Shown: positions 51,001 to 63,000 of the stretch, piece by piece
Layout of the letters: every line of letters starts with the position of its first letter
How positions within the stretch are numbered: position 1 is the first letter of the stretch
NCBI GenBank assembly: GCA_947579665.1
Contig: OX388345.1
Span: 31,463,849 to 31,527,848, forward strand
Reading direction: 5' to 3'
Length of the DNA stretch: 64,000 nt
DNA from: Sympetrum striolatum
Lineage: Eukaryota; Arthropoda; Insecta; Odonata; Libellulidae
Made by a program: the position numbers and the translations under genes
The notes under the pieces: generated by a model
The model's input: only the letters and a program-made list of their open reading frames with translations
The model's database searches: none
Told to the model about the DNA's origin: nothing

Positions 51001-54000
51001 CCCTCTTCACTGATAGAAATTCTGCATTTACTGAAGTGAAAAAACTATGGATGAATTAATAGACGTCAGAATGGTCTCTTGAATAAAATATGAGTACTTA
51101 ATGATTTACCATGTATGTCAACGCAGTTAGCAAAGAAAACTTAGCAATTCAAAAAATTGTTTACAACTTGCAAACTCTTGTATTTTTAAACGAGATATTT
51201 TAAAATATGGAGGGAAAACTTAAAGAAATCGTTACTTTCGGATGAAATCTTCAGCCGATAACAATTTCAAGTGCAAATTCAATGATGGGAAAAATCCACA
51301 ATAAGGAACTCAATCTTTTATTTTTTCGACCTATGAAATATTTTCGAATGAAATCTGATGATCAATATCGCTATATCTCTTATTAACCCTTTTAATTTTT
51401 TGCAGTAAATTTTTATTATGAACCGTTTTTATCGCCTCACTTTACTTTGGAAGGAAAATAACTATTTTGTTTGGGATAAACAGCCTAACAAAATATCTCT
51501 ACCTGCAGTTCACCCTCTGATAAATGTACCCGCATCTATTCTATTATTATGGTTTACAATGCGGACCAACTGTGTACAGAACCAAAATTAGCATATTTAC
51601 TGCATTTTAGACTTAGAAGTTTCGAATTTAAATTTGAATCTCTATTGTCACATACATCTATTTAATTCAAAGAAGATGAAGAAAAATACTGACGTTTAAT
51701 AATCTATAATTGCAATGAGTATAGGTCACTTTCGTTCGAGTTTCCTTTGATTTTCGAGATACCGCTTATGGCATATCAAGAAAAGACATTTCCTAAATTT
51801 CTTGTCTCCAAAAGTATTTTTTTAGGTTTTTGTATTTATTTACTACCATTAAGATTCCCAAATCCATCGAACACATACTTTTTAAACTATCTTTTTGTCA
51901 TTATGATTATCTTCCAGTGGAATATTTTTAGTAAACAATTTATAAAACTCATGGAAATAATAATAACCAAAAAGTGAATTTTGAACGTGTCTTTAAAAGT
52001 ATACTCTCACCGATAAATCTTGGATTAGTGAATCTTGGATAAATCACTTGGAACAAAGTGATAAGACCTACTTTACGACAACACAAGGTAGATTGTAAGT
52101 AAAAAAAATTTTAACACGGCTGTTTATAATTAGAGGTTAAAATTTTCCAAGAGCCGTCTTTGTCGGCAACCCTCGTCTAATCCGGCGGTGTTCGGAGAAA
52201 GCAAGAGAAGATTTAATTGCTGTGTCCTCTCTTGTTTTCTCCGAACACCAGCGGATGAGACGAGGGTTGCCGACAAAGACGGCAATTGGAGATTTTTAAT
52301 CTCTAAAACGAGGTAGTTTATAATTTTCATTCGGAAGAAATCGGTGGATATTTTTGCATTTATTGCGTTTTGCGGAAGATTGCTTGAAAGTGAAGGCCAT
52401 TTCGATTTCATTTCGTACATGGGGTTTGTTAACGTGTATTTACTATTTATATTCACCGCGTTTCTTATAATACTACAATACTTTCCTTATACTACTTCGT
52501 CAGAGTCATTTAAATCTATCTTTCATTGGTATACGTTGATTGCGTATCGATATCCAGAGGCTGCGGCTCGCTTTATGGGAAGTTTATTCGCAAAAGTGCG
52601 ATCGGATGAGACGGTAGCCTTGGCCAAGGTCGAAATCGCTGACGTAATCGAACCATTGTTTCATAAACAGCGTGACGTGTTATCTCTTCCCGCCCTTTTT
52701 TATGTTACAACACCCGAATCCGTTCAGACGATGTCTAACAAGCGTCTCCATTACGGAGGGAAGGAACCAAATGAGTCTGTAAGCGTTTGCAACTGTTATT
52801 ATGAATACAAGTGGAACATTCTAATTCTTGCTAAGGATTAAATTCTACCTTATACAGGAGACATTAAACGGCACTTATCAGAATAAAAAGGAAAGGATGA
52901 ATTCTAGTCTTAACGTAAAAGAGCACAGTGCCTTAGGAGAGCTTACTGAGCAATCGTTCAATTGAACTATAATCTTAACAATCCAAATAAATGCTGTATC
53001 CACAATAAGCGTTCTGTTTGAGTTTTCGTTTAGCCGCTTTATGAATAAGAACAAAAAAGAACGTTCCCAAAACTTCCCGATCACTGCTATTTTATTTTCC
53101 TTGACCTTGAGCTTAGCGATTACCTTCATGTGTAATTTAATTTTTGTTGTTCACTATTTTCTTACACATTGCAACAATGAAATAGTGGATCAGTAGTTTG
53201 ATTATTCTGCAATTACTGATTTACTGCTTGGCTATCTTCGTATAATTAACTTTATCTTTTGTAAACTTTACTTTCACTTATCACGTCTACCCCTTCAGCA
53301 GGGTGTAGAGATTGCAATAACTCTGCATCAACTCTGCATCCTTACACAAACATTTTGTTTCTCTACATCATCTCTGATCATTTTTCTTTGTTCATCCTTC
53401 ATTTATTTAAATATCTTGTGATGAATCATGTGTAGATTGCGATTGGAGTGAAGATTGCGTACGTGTACCTTACTTGGGAATTAAATTTGCTCTGAAACGA
53501 AAAAAAATGGTAACATCATGTGATAACTGTCAGTTTAATTCCTTATAATGTTTGAGTCTTTATAATTATTTCAGACGAAAGTAGATTCTTTTAGTCAAAA
53601 TACATTTTCTATGAAATTTAGAACTTGGAGTCGACAGTTAATTCGACCATTTAGAAGTGAACTAGTCCATACCTCAGGATAACGAAGAGGTTGCCGAAGT
53701 TTTTTCCAATAAATTTCAACAATTTTCAATATATTCACAAGAATATTTACCACGTCTAATTGCCTTTGATGATATTTTCTAAAACTTTCTAATGATCTAA
53801 AATTATCACTAAGATTCCTAAATTGTTATATGTACGAGCCATGAAGCATGGAAGCATTTATATAACTCTTCAGTAGTGTTAATTATTCTTATCGTTGGAA
53901 AAGTCAAGAATGAATAACATTACGGAAGAGTAATGCTAAAATTAAGCTAGTGTATAACTATTACGCTGAAAATTGTGAAAGAAATATAATGATGGTGATA

Positions 54001-57000
54001 AGTGTAAGGACATTTCCTGAATCTAATTAAATTAAGACCACTGCTTCCTGCTCAAAAATCTCCTGCTTCTGACCTTAATTTATTCTTGTGTGTTGTAATA
54101 GCGTGTAATTATTCTCTTCTATATTGAGTGAAGATGATCTTGGAAGATGAGGAGTAAGGCTCAAAATATATCTACCACCTTAACTTTGAAAAAGTAGACA
54201 TATTTCTAATCCTGATGATAAGTATGTAAGGAAGGCATATATTATGTTCGTCATTAGTTTATTCAGAGTAAAAGCATCGCAATAAATTACCCAAAGTGAT
54301 TAAATTTATCTTTATTATTCAGAGACACTTTCAATTCGCAACCATTTCGAGAATATTTGAATTTCGAGATAAATTCAATCCATTTGGTGGATTCGGCACG
54401 TATTTTTATTTTCTAAAGGATGAAATTTCACTGTTTGCAGCCTCTACCGTCCAGAGGCAAGGGTGATCTTCGTAAAGCCGGAGGAGCCGGAGAGCCCTGC
54501 CGGCCAGCAGCCCCCATCCTCGCAACCCAGGTCACCGTCTCCGCCCCCGCATTCCACGTGGGCGCATCCCCTCGCCGCATACGTCGCCAAAACGAGGGAA
54601 GCCCTCCGACTTTCTCGCAACGAATCCCTTTCCTCGGAATCTCACCTACCAGACTCAATACTTATCGCAGATGGCGTGAGTGTCTCCTACAACATATCAG
54701 AAACAGTGCGGTTCCCCCAATATATTTGGGATTTCAAAAATTTATCTCCATGGCCTTTTCCGAGCATATTCATGCTGTTTTAAATAACATATCATCATAA
54801 CACTGAACTATTTATACGTATTTTATTTGTTAATAGCTTGGTTTTTATGCTTAGGGTGTTTTGATACCCATAAAATTAAAGGTAGTTCTAAACTTACGAC
54901 CGAGTTTTGCTCTCTCTGACCAGTCATAAATTAACGATGCAATTCTACTCAGTCAGTCAAAAATTATTGATTTAATAATAATTTATATGCATATTTGCTT
55001 CATTTTTCTGTTTCCCAGTTTTAATGAAATGAATTGATGAAATTACAATCACAATATTTAAGTAGCAACAGAAATTTGAAAGTTTGGGGCTTTTGGTACG
55101 AAAAATGAAATGACCCTGGTCGTTAGACCCGATAGTTGTGAGTCGTAATTTTATAACCACCTGTATAAGTGCTATAATCATTTAAGATTTGTATGTAGTT
55201 AGCTTTTCCTTTTTCTTTACCTCTTTACATTAGCCGGTGATATATTCTTAAAACATTTTAGATTTTAGAAAAAAATTTAAATTACTCCTTATCCGTATCT
55301 TTTATACTGGTCTGTCAACAAAATAAATTTTAACCCTAACGATGTTTTCCTTTGCCTTTTAAATGTTGAGTATGTTATAAATTTTACTGATTCGATGCAT
55401 GATTTAAATCCTGCCATTTATTTATTATTTTTATATAACTTACCTTCACTCTAGATATACAATTAGCGATATGAATTGTAAGAATATATGATAATATGAA
55501 ATAGAAATGTGTAAAGTATATAATATAATATACTTTGGTTAGTGCCACATTTTTTCATTTTCTTCTATATAGAGATTTGACTATATACTATTTGATTTTT
55601 AAAACTTCTGAGCTCATTTTTTTTTAATTTACCTAGATCACTTTGTCACTAGATCATTTCTCAAAACAAAGTAAAGAATTATTTAAGGTAGTTACTCTAT
55701 TCAAATATATATGCCACTATGGTCACAGCAGATACCCGCAACCTCTTTTATATTGCTTATTATGATAAAATAAATATTGCAAAATGTTTTGAAATATCAC
55801 AGGTTTAATAGAATAATTTGAATAGTCAAAAATAGATGATGGAACTTCAAAAACTTCCTAGCTGTGTCAATCCATTTTAACAATAATTAATCCTACTGGA
55901 ACAGAAAAAATCTAATGATAAAAGGAAGTTTTGATATGTCTTAGAAAGTCTTTTTTCAGTTAAATATTTTAAATTCCCTGATAAAATTGAATTCTCTACC
56001 TATTTTTAACAACTTATGAGCATTGCTGTTGATGATGACTGAAAATAAAATATTTTCAGCAAGATTTAATATAAAATGATTGGTGATGTATTCAAACAAA
56101 AGGATTTCACTTTTTTCATTATTTTTTGTGATACACCTTTAGCCTCAACTATCTCGCATTGCCAGTGAAGAGAGGGAGCTGAGTGAATTGAATGAGGGCA
56201 ATGTCACAGAAAACCAAAGCAATTTCAGTAAACCCCCAGCGGTGAACAGTGGTGTTAGAAGTAATCAGCAGTTTCCATTGTCAACTTTAGCACATGGTTC
56301 CAAGCAGCATGAACTTTGGAAACCAATGGTGCAGTGTGATGGGGAATTGGCTGGTGTCTTAGAACTGTGGAGGATAGGGACATCCACTGCTGCATTCCAT
56401 GAAGAGGATGAGGAGATTGTATCAAGCTACCTTGTATGGGGAGGCATTGCTCTCCATTACGCACAGCTGTATCTCTCTATGGACAAGCAAAGAAAACTCA
56501 ATGACTTCTTATTGGCTGTGGTAAAGTAAGTCTAACCAAAATATTCTTTTTTTTGATTATATGAATACCATTCATCCTTCTCACTTAAGTGAGATCAATC
56601 ATGCATCTAAGGTATATCAATGAACGTTTGATTACTCTTTTTGGTTAAAAATCTATTTTTATTAACTTTGAGGAGTGTAAAAGCAGTTTTTATTCCATAT
56701 CATGCAGTGTAGCAGCCAATTGCATGAAATATTTATATGTGACAGTGATTAATTATGCAATTCAATTCAATAAACTAACTATTCTTTAAAATTTAAACAA
56801 ATCTAAGATGTATCTAACATGTCAACAAAGTATGAAATTTATTGTTTATACATATTAATCACCCTGACAACAAATTGACTGTATTTTACTTTAGCTTTTC
56901 TCCTGAATTGCATAGGAAATATATTTAATTTTGATTATATTCTATTTTATTAAAGTAAATTAACTATACAATAGTATTATAATGAATTTTATTTATATGA

Positions 57001-60000
57001 AATGGTGAAAATTCCAAAAACTTTGGCTCCTTAATCATTATTTTTGTATGAAAATTTTGTAATGAAACTAAATTAATACTTGAGATTTATGCATATTCTT
57101 GAAATAAATATCTCATTTTTTCAGGTCCATCTTCCAAGATATGGTTAGCATGGATGCCTTGGTTATAAAGGTGATGAACTTTGCACAAAGATTAGTTGAC
57201 GCCGATAGAGCTTCCTTATTTCTTGTGGACAATAAGAGCCGGGAATTATATGCACGTATTTTTGATGTTGGAGGTGAAGATGTAGATCCCTCTTTCCATG
57301 CAGGAAACTCTCCTGCTCCTTCAGTGGCCACAGAAATCAGGTCTGTTTTGCCAAATTTAATTCCATTTTGTTGCCTAATTTATTTTCCATCCAAAAATCA
57401 ATATCACTTTTAGTCACAAGTCTGTTTTGCCATATTTAGCACAATTTTTCATGCCAAATATTATAAGGACATTTCTGGTTATCAGTTCCATCAGTTTTAT
57501 TAGTTATTGGGAATTAAAAGTATATACAAATTATGGCTTAAAAAACAATATGCTATTAAAAGTTTATTAACTACTTTCTTAACTTTCTATCTTCTTTCAA
57601 ATTTTAAACTGTGCTTGTGAGCCTCTTTCAAATTTTAAACTGTGTTTTGGAAAAAAAATTTACAAATTTTCAACCAAACTAAAAGTATTTAAACATATAT
57701 TTATAGTTTATCTTATTTATCAAATGGATTAAATAGCTCCAAATTTTTTAATTGTTCTTCATTTATTCATGTTTGACAGCTTCATTTGTCATTATATGAT
57801 AATTAATGAACCTATGGAAACCAGAGTTGAGCCTATCCATTCTCTTTTACCAAAGATCAATGAGTTGATCAGCATATGGTATTCCAAGCCATTGTAGTTT
57901 CATTTTTTGACCCTTTCTTTAATTTCTGATTCGTTCATTATACTACCCAAATTTCAATCTCCTTTCATTCATGTATTTGATTCTTCTCTTTCATTTTGGT
58001 TAATCTCCTGTCCATTCAACTTTTTTCCTATTATTGTTACTCAATTATCTACTCTTTCTTAATCCTTGAGGTCTCTGAATTCTGAAATAATCTAACCAGG
58101 CTAGCTTCTGCAACCTCTTCCATGGCAGTATGTCAAGACACTCTAGAAGTTGTATTCTTTCTCTATAATGTCCATAGTACTTTTCCATATATAGTAATTT
58201 TGGCATAAAACCTCCCACCAAGATTCTTCTTCCGAGGTATTTTTTTAAGTTTTAACCCTAATTCAATCATCTTTCTGTCAAAAGCCTCTTTTACCTTGAT
58301 TCCATACATAATTCTCTTTTCTAAGTTTCAATATTATGGCTGTAACACCTAAGTATTTGATGTTTTTAATCTGCTCAGTTGTTATCCACTCATACTTAAA
58401 AATAACTCTTCTTCCTACTCTATGAAACCTATTTGCATTCAGTCATATTTTTCTATGCATATTCTCTTCCACTTAGCGTTTTCAGCAGTATCATTTATGA
58501 TTTATGATCACCAAGTTACATTTTACAGAGATATTATCATGGATGATCCTATCTCACACAATATTTCTCATCTCCCATTCCCATGATGGTCTGCAAATTT
58601 GCTGTTATCAATTAATGATAACAGCAAATTTACTATATAATATTATATATAATAATGATAATTATCAACTTTGTCTTATGAATTGTCCTGTTGGAATTCC
58701 TCTATTTCAATACCGTCAATACCTTTCTTTATGAACCTGAATATTAAGCATTTGCCAGTCACCAGCTATGTGCTCCAGTATAACTTTGAATTTACTCCAA
58801 GTTTATGTATTTAGTTTTTATAAGTGAACAAGACACAATAGTTTTATTGGATTATATATTTCTCTTTGAAATCCTTACCAAATCCATCAAGAAGATTATA
58901 TCTTCTCTGAAAGATTTGTTAATAATTTTTCAGTCTTGTTTATTTTTGCCCTCCATTATCTATTAACATGATAATAACAATTCAACGGTAATTATTATTC
59001 CTTAAAAATTCACAAAAATGGTATCGATAGTAGAGTGATTTAAAAAAATTCAGTTTCCAATACTGTAAACACATTTTTTCAAAAATACAAGTATCCAAGA
59101 ATTGTATGTAGCTTGACATGAATTCTGATATTGATGTTAAGCTTATTTTACAAATCATGGCACCTATCATACATTTATCAGCAGCATTCAAGCACCAACG
59201 ATTTTGTAGAAGAATATTTCCTATTTCTGATGTTAAAAATTTAAGGACATTAACTATGATATAAATTTTATTGATATTTTGAACTGTATTCTTCATCAAA
59301 TGTCTAAACAACTATTTTCAACTTGTTGAGCAGGTTTCCTTTAGGAACAGGTATTGCAGGTCAAGTGGCATTGACTGGAGAGGTGCTTAATATTGAGGAT
59401 GCATACTCAGATCCAAGATTCAATCGGACTGTAGATCAACTCACAGGCTATCATACACACTCCATTCTTTGTATGCCAATTTTCATTAGAGGGTCAGTAA
59501 TTGGAGTGGTTCAAATGGTCAACAAACATTCAGGGAAATTTACTAAGGTAGGTATTTATTGTTTACTCTCTCTTTTGATACTATAATGATGTAAATATTG
59601 AATTATTCTCTTTTTTGTTTCTTTTTATTCATTATAAACGGAAAATTAATTATCAGATATAAAATTATGATGACCATCATGTAAAATGAAATCTCTATAT
59701 TAAGATTTAACAATTTCTTAATTTTCTATTGAACATACAATTATTCTTAATTTTTTTCCAAGAATCAGAAATTTTTCCTAATAAATATTCAATAGTTCAG
59801 GCTCTTTCATTGATTACATAAATATGTCAAAAAAAGTCTATTTTGTCATGGTCAAAGGGAGGCTGACATATCATGATATTAATTACAGTCATTGTTAATC
59901 AGTTAAATTTTTATCTATATTTGTTTCTTCTTAGGAAAAGTCAAAAATAAATTATTACTTATTGCAATTGCTCAAACTAATATAATGACTTAAATATTTG

Positions 60001-63000
60001 CTGAAAAATCAAAATCCCATTTTCTTAGAATAATTCCCGAGTACCAAAATATATTTTTTCAAATAATATATCTTTCGAATAGAGAGGAATGGAATTTATG
60101 CAACTTAAAATAAGTGTAAAATATTTAATGGCTTAAATATTAGCTGATATTTTGTTAAAATATTGAAGGCTGGAATGAATTTTATTAAGAATTCAGTCTC
60201 ATTGCAATTTTCTAATTACCAGCTAGATAGAAGTTTTAGTTTGATTGCCAAAGGTGAGATGTATAAAAATGCTGCTACCTATACTTATTAATCAATATGC
60301 ATTATATACCCAGCAATAGCAAATGAATACTAGAAAATTACAATATGGCAATATACTACGGGCCAAAATAGGTTAAAACCAATATTGTGCAGGTAATCAT
60401 TAAGTACTCTTGCTGAACAACAAATTGCAGAATACATAGAGATGCAAATTGCATATGCATAAAATTCAGTCATCTTTAAATAAATAACAGTGATAAAATG
60501 TATAAAATAATGTTGATATTATAAACTGTGTAATATTTAAATTTAATTTTAACATTCTATTTTCAGGAAGATGAAGAAGCATTTGAAACCTTTGCTGTGT
60601 ACTGTGGTCTTGCATTACACCATGCTAAGCTCTATGACAAAATACGAAGGTCTGAACAGAAGTACAGAGTTGCTCTGGAGGTGCTAAGTTACCATAATAC
60701 CTGCTCTGAAGATGAGTTTGACAGAATGAGAAAGAAGGGGATACCAAACAAAAAGTCTTCCTCATTAGGAGTAGATGAGTATGTTGATTTGATAATTTAT
60801 TGAAGTAATACTTAGCAAGTTAAAAATTATCTTCGTTTACCTGCCCTTCATCCACTAAAGTATATAATGAAATATATCATTGAATAATGATGATCTGATG
60901 TGTAATGCAGGAAAAGTAAATCTTTACTAGTAGCCATTTTCCATCACTTCTCCTCTTAATTGAAATCCAAAATTTGTCAAATTATGAGAATACTCTTAAA
61001 TACTGATTCAGAATATAGAAAATATCTAATTGGGGAAAACTGATTCAAATGAATATTTATAAATATCTATTCTTACACTGATATATTCATTCTTGTGAAA
61101 TGAATGTAGTATAAAAAGCTATTTGCTGTGAGTTTGAAGAGTAACTATGAGACTGGAATATACTATTACAGAAAATTCTATTCTATAGTTTTACAACTTG
61201 TGATTTTAATTTTCTTACAGCTACCACTTCAGTGTGTTTACCTTGGATGATTTTCAGAAAGCTCAGTATGCTATATATATGTTTAAAGACCTCTTCGGTC
61301 TGTCAAGATTTGATACAGACAGCCTGACACGCTTTATACTTACTGTCAGAAAGAATTACAGAAGGGTACCATACCACAATTGGACTCATGGTTTTGCTGT
61401 TGCAAATTCTATGTATGCCATTATCAAACGTGCAAATATTGCCTTCCGAACTAGTGAGGTAAGGAAATTTTTCCACATTTCTGTGTTTTCTTTACTGAAA
61501 AAATTAAGGTTTGGTAAACTAAATCTCCAAAGTTCTATTTAGAACAATTATTTAATGCTGATTTTTTTCTTGTACATCTTTCAATTTGTTGCTTATTCCC
61601 CCAGGAGAGAGGCATTACTTTGCCATCTTTCCAGAGTTTTCATTAACACAACTAGTTTTGTTAACTTCAGATGAACCTGAAAATGCTTGAACATTAGCAT
61701 AACTGGTAATGTTGTTAGAAAGTGTGGAAAAATTATGTTTTATTTCCTTCTACTGTGATATGGCCTCCACAAAGTAATGCCTGAACTTAATGATTTTATT
61801 AATGCATAATATAATTGATTGAAATGCACTTCAAACTTTCAATAAATAGAAGTTAATATTGGTGATATTAAAAAAATACTGTTCACATTTTTATCACTAA
61901 GAATTAATTAATTCAACGACTGTTACTCAGAGCACTTAGTTTCATATTTAAGATTTTAGCATCCTCCATAAATGAATGTTACTAGTTCTTCTGTAAGCAT
62001 ATTTGCTGAGTTAATTTTATTATGAGAAATTATATGAAGAAACATGTATACAATTATGAGGTGTAGTATAAAAGTAATGAGACGAGTAACACAAAACAAA
62101 AAACCACAGTACTACCTTCCTTTATTTCACATATCTCCTTGCTTTTGACTCAATACAAGTTTGAACTTGCAACAGATTACTAAAGATTATCGAGATTTTC
62201 TGAAATGAAACTGTTTTAGCAGGGTGTACTGCAAAAATAGACTAGGGAAAGCTGTGTCATCAAATTATGTATGAAACTTGGCAAAATTGCCACTGTGCTT
62301 TATAAAATGTTTCAAAAAAAGGTTTTTCAAAAAATTAATCCATACTGTTGCCATCTGTGTTCTCAAAGTAAAGTTTTCTTTCAAAATTGGAGAACAATTA
62401 ATTGATGAGCCTATTGAGGGAAGAACATTGACCATGAAAAAGGAAGATAATGTGGAAAGAGTTGGATCTTTTCTGAGGTCAGATGGTTGATTTGAATGGT
62501 TTACTGTCCATCAGATTTTATCAAAGGATTTTGGGATTTATTGCTTAGATGGTCTTACCAAACCTTATTACTGAGCATATAGACAATCTGAGAGATGAGA
62601 GTGACTGAATCACTTGGGTGGGAGGCAGAATATTTCAGTCATGTTATTTGAAAGCATTTTATATGGAAATTTCCAATATGACCCAAATGAAAATCACCAA
62701 AGACAGCCGTAGAACTTGCACAAAATCTCCCCACCCAGAGAAAGTAAGACTTGGCAAATCAAAATAATTTTTGCCCCTTCTTTTGTTTCACCCTAAAGAA
62801 TTGTTCAAAATATGGCACCTTATTGGTGCTCTTGGTATCACTCAGAAGAGATTAACTGACAAAACTTAAAGGAATGCAAGCAATATATGCCCATCACTGC
62901 TTAGAAAAACAGGAACCATGGTTGTGGCTCTGAGTTTCTGCCCAAGGGAATTATTCTGAAGGAGAATCTTGATTAAAAGAACAAAAATTATTGTATCAGT

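Larger units (their letters stand above)
49613..54440 (+). other. PDE10A: Intron 4 of the PDE10A-like gene (4.8 kb)
   Basis: Splits the GAF-A domain. Holds a LINE relic (49.7-50.1 kb), a minisatellite (50.3 kb), fold-back copy B (52.1 kb) and an unexplained ORF (52.3-52.8 kb); 50415-52109 and 52842-54440 show nothing recognisable. Confidence 0.85.
57341..59333 (+). other. PDE10A: Intron 7 of the PDE10A-like gene
   Basis: About 2 kb. Contains a short tandem repeat (57594-57644), a LINE relic on the minus strand (58060-58400) and a 16-bp inverted repeat (58595-58631). The rest is unremarkable. Confidence 0.9.

Noticed and set aside
54428..54783. Alternative-frame and antisense ORFs over exon 5
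   Set aside because: Same reason: GC-rich exon shadow. The chosen frame is the one that carries AYVAKTREA and joins exons 4 and 6.
56255..56464. Antisense ORF over exon 6
   Set aside because: Lies within a proven coding exon on the other strand and has no motif.
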